Origin: Theocolax elegans
Taxonomy: Eukaryota; Arthropoda; Insecta; Hymenoptera; Cerocephalidae
Length of the DNA: 64,000 nt
Assembly: GCA_026168455.1 (NCBI GenBank)
Contig: CM047427.1
Span: 38,072,905 to 38,136,904, forward strand
Reading direction: 5' to 3'
Both the position numbers and the translations under genes were made by a program. The notes under the pieces are model-generated. The model was not told the DNA's origin and made no database searches. It saw only the letters and a program-made list of their open reading frames with translations. Below are positions 57,720 to 64,000 of the stretch, piece after piece (position 1 is the first letter of the stretch; each line of letters opens with the position of its first letter).

Positions 57720-57903
57720 AATGAGATAATATTATTATTATTATTACAGTTTTCAGTTGGCATTCTCCCCTTATTTAACCAGGTTATGGCAGGCACTTGG
57801 GTATTCCCTTTGCGCCCTGTTTTCCATTTCCCATTTTTAGCTCCCCAAGTATACAGCAAATTTGCTTCACCTGGGTGAGTTTTCTAATGGGTCCTTGGTT
57901 TTA

Positions 57904-58335
57904 TCAATCGGGTACCGCCCAGAGACCCTGCCATATAGCTAGTATTCTCTGAACATCCCAACTGGAGATATCCCCTGAATTAATAAGAAATTCACCTGTA
58001 AGGCGCCATCTTTTTGTCATAACTCTGGGGCATTCACATAGTATATATAGAGGTGTTTCGTTTGCCTCTTTGCACATTCGGCATAATGGATCTGTTTCCA
58101 GTCCCATTTTATACCCATGATATCGCAAATTTCCATGTCCAGTGAGTATGTTCATTAATTTGCGCGCTGTGTTTCTGTTAAGTTTCTTAAGCCCTTCTTG
58201 CCAATGTCTGCTTATTGCATTCCCGAGTGTGGCTTTAGCTTGTCTGCATCCTGCAGTTTTTATCCGTGGTCTTTGGTGTTCCTTCACCAGCCATTCCCTT
58301 AGTAATTTTGTGAGAAGGCTATGTGACATTTTCAC
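57904..58335 (-). pseudogene. LINE ORF2 C-terminal domain with Cys motif
   Basis: The frame gives 143 residues with GHGNLRYHGYKMG, then CRMCKEANETPLYILCECP (C-x2-C-x9-H-like-x4-C arrangement, the His position being Tyr here), and WDVQRILAIWQGL. This is the gag-like knuckle region at the end of Jockey/I-type ORF2. It is one frameshift from the RNase H frame upstream. Confidence 0.8.
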
Positions 58336-58388
58336 CGTCAGGCTTGGTCTACATGTTTTCCATTTGTACTTATCTTTGCTATAGCAAC

Positions 58389-59545
58389 CTATAGGTCATC
58401 AGCTATTTCGTTACCCCGTATACCTACATGACTTGGTATCCATGTTAGCGTTAGCCGTTTATTTGACTTTGTCAGCCTATTTAGTGTCTTGTGACATTCC
58501 CAAATTAGGCTGGACTTAATGGTGTAACCATTCAGATTCTGTAACACAGTTTTGCTGTCCAAGAAAATATATATCTCAGCATCTTTGCAGTTCTCCTGTG
58601 CCGCTTTAGCACATTGCAGGATTACAAATGTTTCCGCTTGGGAAATGGTAATGTGTTCCTTTAGGGAATATATCATACCTTTCCGATTCGTTCTGCGATA
58701 CACCCCTGTACCGACTTCCTGGATATTCTTGGATCCATCAGTGTACCAGAGTTCTTTGCCCTCCGGCACCCTAACTCGTCCTTCACTCCAGTCGTCTTTG
58801 CTAGGCAGGCGGGCTCTATATCTTTTATCAAATAGGAAGTCGATGTTGCATCTATCAGTTCCCTCATATAAGTTTTCTCTTAGATTTCGCGGTAGAGTAC
58901 TTAAGAGTCCTGTATCCGCTCGTCGATTTAAGAGATTTCTAACTCTTAAGTATCCTTTAATGGCTTCTGCCTTAAGAGTAAGCTGAAAGGGCTCAATATT
59001 CGTTATGACCCCCATAGCATGTACCGGGGTGGTTCTTAGAGAAATGATGACACATCGCAAGACCAGTCCCCGTACCCGCTCGAGCATCTGGTTTGCAGTT
59101 TTAAAACCAGCTCGCTTCCACCAAATCACTGCTGAGTACGTGAGCTTTTGTTTCAGGATTGCTGTGTAAATCCACATCATGGTTTCTGGTTTTAGACTCC
59201 AGTTCAAGTGCAGAGCTCTACGTGTTTGCCATAGAACTCTTATAACTTTGTTACACAGATTCTCTAGGTGTTCTTTCCAGTTTAATTTACTGTCGAGAAT
59301 GACACCCAGATATTTAGCTTTTTTTTATTTCTAGCCGTTTTCCTCCATATTCGAGGTGTTTTATGCTTGTTTTCCACTTATATTTTCGCGTAAACACAAC
59401 TTCCATTTTTCCGGATTTACCGATAGCCCACCTCCTGGACACCACTTATATACCTTATTCAAGGCACTTTGCCTTTGGCTTCGCCCCCTGCACTCCACCA
59501 GGGGCTCTGCCACTGGATCCCCCCCCCCCTTCCCTTTTCCGTCTT
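58389..59545 (-). pseudogene. LINE ORF2, RT C-terminus and RNase H
   Basis: Beginning near 59,540 (ALNKVYKWCPGGGLSVNPEK), with a stop and frameshift before KYLGVILDSKLNWKEHLENL, the sequence then has a clean frame, 59,207-58,389 (272 residues). That frame contains TYSAVIWWKRAG and the RNase H motifs ELWYTDGSKN, SQAETFVILQCAK, IYIFLDSKTVLQNL and LTWIPSHVGIRGNEIADDL. The catalytic Asp, Glu, Asp and the terminal His/Asp region are all present, so RNase H is intact in sequence. Confidence 0.9.
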
Positions 59546-60319
59546 CTCCTTTCCACACCTCTTCATTTACTTCCTACTCCTTTCATTGCTACATATTTAT
59601 TATGCCTACTTACGTCGAATTTCTCACACGCATGTTTAAAAATAGTATACAAATTTTTGAACAAATAAATCCCTGTAACTAAAATATTTTCTATAATATG
59701 GACGAACGCTCGGACGCTTAGACGCCCAAATGGATATTTATATTATAATATGTTAGCAGTTTGTATTTTTTAAATTAAAATTTGACGATTTAAAGCTTTG
59801 TAAAGTTCACATATTTGAATTTACACTTTGAAAAGTATACGAACAATATGTAAATACTTAAAGAATACAAACTGACAATTTTAAAAAATTGATGAAGTTT
59901 AAAAACATTATTATATACTTTTGATTTTGTACCTTTAAAAAGTAAAAATTGATCAATTTAAACTTCTTCAATGTTCAAATGTTTTAATTAATTTGTACTT
60001 TAGAAAAAACAAAATACGATATAGTGCATTTTAAAGGATAATTTACTGAAATTACCCATTTCGAAAGTACATATGGGAAATATGGTTTCCGTCAATTTCT
60101 CTGAATTTTTTATATGTTGTGTGTCTTGGCGTCCTGAACAAAAGTCTCAATGGGCACAAAGCTCTGAACGCAATAGGTCCCACAGTAGGGGCCCCTGAAG
60201 TCACTATTACAGGGTATCATCTCTAATAGTAATTCTCGGTGCTGATCGTACACTGGTTTCCGTTAATATGGTAAACTCTGGGTAGTGCTAATGCAAACGG
60301 CAAACATACTTAATTTTTT

Positions 60320-60358
<39 letters not shown>
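59546..60358. other. AT-rich sequence without genes, ending in (TA)n
   Basis: I see no gene. A moderately GC-rich part at about 60,120-60,290 is unexplained. The (TA)n tract at 60,323-60,358 is the insertion site of the following LTR element. Confidence 0.5.
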
Positions 60359-60361
<3 letters not shown>

Positions 60362-61390
60362 AACGTTGTATTTCGTTCTAATACCAGTTACAAGTTATTT
60401 ATTAATTTATACAGGGACGGCGGCCCAAAGAACGCATCTTTGTCGTCGCCGTGGGTTAATAAGTTAACCCGTCGGGACACGGTAGCGGAGATAAGACGAT
60501 CTCCTACGTACCGACACACGTGGCGGGAAAATCGGGAATCGGAACAATGATTATTGCGGGTTAATTTATAATTAAAATAATAACGGAACCGTTATGTTAA
60601 AACAAAATAAATAGGTATTTATTCAATAGTTTACACGGAGGTGCCCGACAATGTGTAACGAGGCGTTCTCCCGGTCGCGTGGTATATACGCGGCAAGCTG
60701 GGGCTGCCCCCGTGCTCGCCCCGCGCAATACCCAATCGATTTCGGTAGCACCGGTATGCTACCGAACAAACATACGTGCACACACACACAACACACTCTA
60801 ACGTATACCGACCAATGTCGGGTACTTACCGGGCTGGGTTGTCCATAGGCCCTGGTGCGCGTCGGCGCCCCGACGTCTGCTGGCCAGTGAAGTCGGCCCG
60901 GTTTCCCGTCGTCCTCGACGGTAGTCTGCAGGTGCGGCCTGATGCCGCGGCGATTCGCCTACCTCGGGGAACACTCAACCCGAGGTATTTGGTCCTTCGC
61001 ACTGCACTCACACGAACTCACGAGCACTCGCGTACGGCTTCCCGGAGCACGGACGAACCGGTCCGGTACTTCCCGTGGCACGCGAAACTAAACGTGACGA
61101 TGTGTCAAAGGGTTGCTGTCACGGTCAAGACCGGCAGCGTACTAAGCTTTTCGGGAATTGTCGCATTCCCGAAAAGTACCTAACACACAAACCCAATAAC
61201 AATTGTATATACGGATGCTCGCACACATCCTCGGTCGTCGACATAAACACGCGTGTTTCCTGGCCTTGAAGAGGCAACGTACGAAACAATAACAACGTGC
61301 GAGATTTTAAGATATAATATTTAATACATACTACGAAATAATATAATACATTAAGTATTATTTATTTCATTGCAACGACGTCTCGTCGCA
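60359..61390 (-). mobile_element. Gypsy LTR (1,032 bp)
   Basis: On the plus strand it starts TGTAACG after (TA)n and ends GTCGCA, followed by GCCCCCCAC. On the coding (minus) strand this reads as a polypurine tract, GTGGGGGGC, just before an LTR starting TGCGACGAGACG and ending CGTTACA. It is GC-rich relative to its surroundings. As the gene order runs leftwards this is the 3' LTR. The ORFs inside it are incidental. Confidence 0.75.
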
Positions 61391-61495
61391 AAGCCCCCCA
61401 CTAAACTCCACATCAACTTACTGATGTGAGAGTTGAAAAGAGGGCAATGAAATAAATAATGACACGCACGCAATCGAATTCCTCGCCTAGACGAA

Positions 61496-62120
61496 CTAGG
61501 GTCGAGGAGTGGTGAGGTTCTTCTCCAGAGTGGCCATCACCAGTTGCAGGACGACGTCTCTCGCTGCGGGATTGTCTCTTGCCACCGTTTCTAACAACAA
61601 GCGACACTCCCGAAGAAGGTCAGCATCATTGTTGGTTTGCCTCGATGGCCCGGTGATGACGTTGCTGCTCATCCCCGACGTTATGTCCATCTTGGTCGGA
61701 ACGGAGGGCGGTTCGACCAATGGAATCGGTGGTGCAGGGTACGGGGTCAATAATGACAACTTTGCTGGATAGCCGATTTGCCTGAATACGGCGTTAAGAC
61801 CCGCCTGCACCTCATCCAAGGGTCCAGAGTTTGGTACTCCCAAACCCTGCGCCAGGCGACGTAAGAACGTCTCGTGCGGGGGTACATCCTCGATCCGCTC
61901 GACGTGGACTGGCTGAGCTACGCTCTCTTCTCGTCCACGGGTCTCATCCTCTTCGGCCTCTTGCTGGCCAGATATCGTTGGAGGAGGCGGTGTAGGAGGA
62001 AGGGCCAGGGAGTCCTGGTATTCCCTACGGCGTCGATCGACCAGCCTTTGAGCAGGCTCTCTCAAGGCGCGTCGCGCCTCCTCAATCGGCCCGGTATAGT
62101 GCAGACCGAATTCTGCCGCC
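61496..62120 (-). CDS. Third ORF of the Gypsy element, function unknown
   Basis: Downstream of pol on the same strand is a frame that is open from a TGA near 62,150. It reads EFGLHYTGPIEEARRALREP before the first Met (62,065) and 189 residues beyond it. Pro-rich (LALPPTPPPP; TPYPAPPIPLVEPP) and acidic (EAEEDETRGREE) parts are followed by a C-terminal helix-rich segment (ADLLRECRLLLETVARDN). I see no signal peptide, membrane segment or fusion peptide, so I do not call env. It may be a displaced gag-like or accessory protein. Confidence 0.5.
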
Positions 62121-62396
62121 TGCCGGCGGTCTGCCTCCTCGATTCATCGAGGAATGACTCCGGAAGTAAAGGATGGTTGGTTTTTCCTGGGGCTGTGCGT
62201 CCACATTACCCACCGAAGTTGCTCAGACCGATGCGACGGTGGTCTCTTCCACCCACCGCTTCTTCGCTTTACTGCGGCTCCCTCTCTGTCTGGCCCTCTT
62301 GGACACGGACTTCTCCTGTGTCCCAGACGTTAAAGGTTGGGGTGCCGCTGTTGTATACCCGCTCTAATTTTCCATGGCGAGTCGATCAGTGCTGGC

Positions 62397-63775
62397 CTAG
62401 GATTTTCTCCTTAGCGGAACGTATCTCTTTAAATCGGATACGTGTACTTCAGACCTTTTCCGTTCAGATTTCTCAAGTCTTAAGACTACTGGTGATAGTA
62501 TCTCCTTGACTTCAAAGGGTCCGTCGTACTTAGGCGCCAATTTGGCCGAAATACCTTTGGCCCCGTGCGATAACGTTCTACACTTACTCATGACTAAACC
62601 ACCTACTTGGAAGGAAGCCACGCGTCTATTATATGTTTGTTATAGACTTTCTCCTGACGTCTCTGCTCTTCATCAATGCGTTTCCGCACTAGATCTCGAA
62701 GGGCATCAAGACGTTTGAGTCGATCCATCCACATCTCGGGATCGACAGGAATTTTAAATTCCCTCTTCTCAACCTCTCTACGCAGACTCTTTACAGGTTG
62801 AGGATGACGTCCAAAATTAAGGAAAGCTGGGCAAACCTTCGTACTTGATTGCGTTGCTGTATTAATAGCATGACGGAACTCATGTAGGTGTTCATCCCAG
62901 CTGCGATGATCGGAATCCACAAAGGCCGCGATCATCGTCTTTAATGTCCTATTTGTACGCTCGACGGGGTTGGCTTGTGGTCGGTAAGGAGGAGTCGTGA
63001 TCTGTTTTATCCCGTAATCCTCAAGCATTTGTGTCAACTTATTATTGACGAACTCTGTACCATTATCTGTAAGGAAGTAATCAGGAGTTTCCCAACGAAA
63101 CAGTATGAGTTCCTCAAATGCTTTCGCGACCGACTTACCGGTAGCAGCTCGTAACGGTTTTAATTCAACCCACCTCGTGAACAAATCTTGTAAGACCAGT
63201 ATATATTTGTATTGGTTCTTACTACGAGGCAGTTCCGTTATATCTGCCGCAATCACAGCCCACGGTCTCTCAATATTACGTTTGCCCATCAAACCTTGAG
63301 GGCCAGCCTGTGAGACTTTATATCGTTGGCAGTCTATACACTGCACAACGAATTGCCTGACATCATGATAGATACCTGGCCAATAATAGTCCCTTGCCAC
63401 TCGGTCGTAGGTCTTTTCCACTCCTAAATGACCACACGATGGAGGGCAATGCGAATCCTCTAGTACGCGCGTCCTATGCTCAATGGGCACAACTAATCTC
63501 CATCCCTCCTCTTGACCCGTGATTGGTTCCAGCAGCTTATCGGTCGTGAATCGATAGAGCATTTCATCCTCAATTTTCCAATAGGGAAACTTTTGAGGGC
63601 TGGACCTCACATCATCCAATCTGGCGATGTACCATGGGTCGGTAATCACGTCAAAGGAGGCTATTTCGACTTCGTCCGAGTCCAGGTTAACAGCGCGAGA
63701 GAGTGCGTCAGGAACATAGTGTAGTGCACCTTTCTTGTGCACAATCTCGAAGACCCACTGTTGCATTTCAAGCAC
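62397..63775 (-). pseudogene. Gypsy pol: RNase H end, integrase and GPY/F module
   Basis: 63,775-62,603 gives the end of RNase H and its connection (VLEMQQWVFEIVHKKGALHYVPDALSR region). The integrase zinc finger follows (HLGVEKTYDRV with upstream HCPPSCG; CIDCQRYK), then the core with AADITELPR, FLTDNGTEF and NPVERTNRTLK supplying D, D and E. 62,621-62,397 overlaps in another frame and adds KYDGPFEVKEILSPVVLRLE, a GPY/F module. The integrase is intact in sequence; a frameshift near 62,610 separates the C-terminal module. Confidence 0.9.
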
Positions 63776-64000
63776 CCAGCGCGCTAGTCTGCCGGTGGGC
63801 TCTTTAAGAGTTTTCAGTCATTTGAGCGCGCTGTGGTCCGTCACAGCTTTGAAACGATACGCTTCAATATATGGCCCAAGTTTCTTAATTGCCCAGATCA
63901 AGGCTAGACACTCTTTCTTCCGTCGTCATGTAATTACGCTCCGCCTTGTTCAACACTCAGCTGACGTAAATCCGAGTCCAGGTTAACAGCGCGAGAGAGT
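63776..64000 (-). pseudogene. Gypsy pol: RNase H, broken, rearranged at window edge
   Basis: Reading leftwards are NYMTTEE, a frameshift, then ECLALIWAIKKLGPYIEAYR, FKAVTDHSALK, a stop (TGA where Trp is usual), and LKTLKEPTGRLARW. The last 30 bases of the window (63,971-64,000) duplicate 63,675-63,704, which encode the DALSRAVNLDSD segment. The normal RT sequence is therefore not what adjoins the RNase H start here. Confidence 0.8.

Larger units (their letters stand above)
57735..59545 (-). mobile_element. 5'-truncated LINE with RNase H (I-like)
   Basis: On the minus strand the element contains the end of RT, RNase H and a C-terminal Cys motif. It finishes at a TAA-type microsatellite (57,730-57,748), the tail typical of I-clade LINEs. 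The 5' end is lost near a C-rich tract at 59,519-59,530. Only the last third of an ORF2 is present, with few frame breaks. Confidence 0.8.

Noticed and set aside
58552..58986. 144-codon plus-strand ORF
   Set aside because: It is antisense to the intact RNase H domain of the LINE.
61874..62509. 211-codon plus-strand ORF
   Set aside because: It is antisense to the Gypsy third ORF and the pol end, GC-rich, with no recognisable domain.

Overview
The window looks like repeat-rich, gene-poor insect nuclear DNA. It is strongly AT-biased and full of (TA)n tracts. It contains one spliced exon of a eukaryotic chaperonin gene and transposons of typically arthropod type: Helitron, piggyBac, a Tc1/mariner relative, Gypsy LTR elements, APE-type LINEs, a Penelope-like fragment and SINEs. 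Several families would fit a hymenopteran, but no sequence here fixes the species. There are no bacterial operons, CRISPR arrays or intact cellular genes.

Layout. 1-7,215: copies of a TA-flanked, almost wholly self-complementary element (family A), a chimera with a second palindromic family (B), two tandem duplications and a Helitron-like 3' end. 7,216-9,486: AT-rich DNA without genes. 9,487-21,055: an old, long, TIR-bounded repeat. It carries foldback elements whose arms are arrays of a 28-bp unit (7 units per arm, once expanded to 23), a related foldback near 11.4-12.6 kb, a 5S-rRNA-derived SINE, tRNA-derived SINEs and a three-fold tandem segmental duplication. 21,268-23,378: a Pif1/Helitron helicase remnant, a second 5S SINE and a piggyBac N-terminal fragment. 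24,242-27,446: A and B copies recombined with each other. 27,912-31,390: a decayed mariner relative present twice in direct tandem. 32,497-36,300: a LINE with decayed ORF1, endonuclease and RT. 36,483-36,806: an LTR. 37,578-40,295: one full B and one full A palindrome. 40,560-43,170: a degraded Gypsy pol. 43,375-45,060: an internally deleted piggyBac with both ends and TTAA duplications. 45,780-46,560: a CpG-rich island. 47,579-51,420: a Helitron missing its replication-initiator domain. 51,799-52,487: a palindromic MITE. 53,617-55,851: a 2.2-kb inverted-repeat element with 121-bp internal repeats. 55,931-56,440: a CCT3 (TCP-1 gamma) exon. 57,240-59,545: Penelope-like and RNase H-bearing LINE fragments. 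60,359-64,000: a Gypsy element with a 1,032-bp LTR and a third ORF.

How it fits together. Almost every transposase, RT or helicase is broken, so most elements here could move only with help from elsewhere. The most distinctive system is the foldback family with 28-bp repeat arms. The arrays are kept in exact 28-bp register, the two arms of the intact copy have equal unit counts, and every unit carries a TATAAAAG motif pointing into the element. Paralogous filled and empty sites inside the window give its target duplication as 4 bp. Together with the long A and B hairpins and a mixture of element orientations, this makes the region a reasonable candidate source of hairpin-derived small RNAs or a piRNA cluster. 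That last point is inference only.
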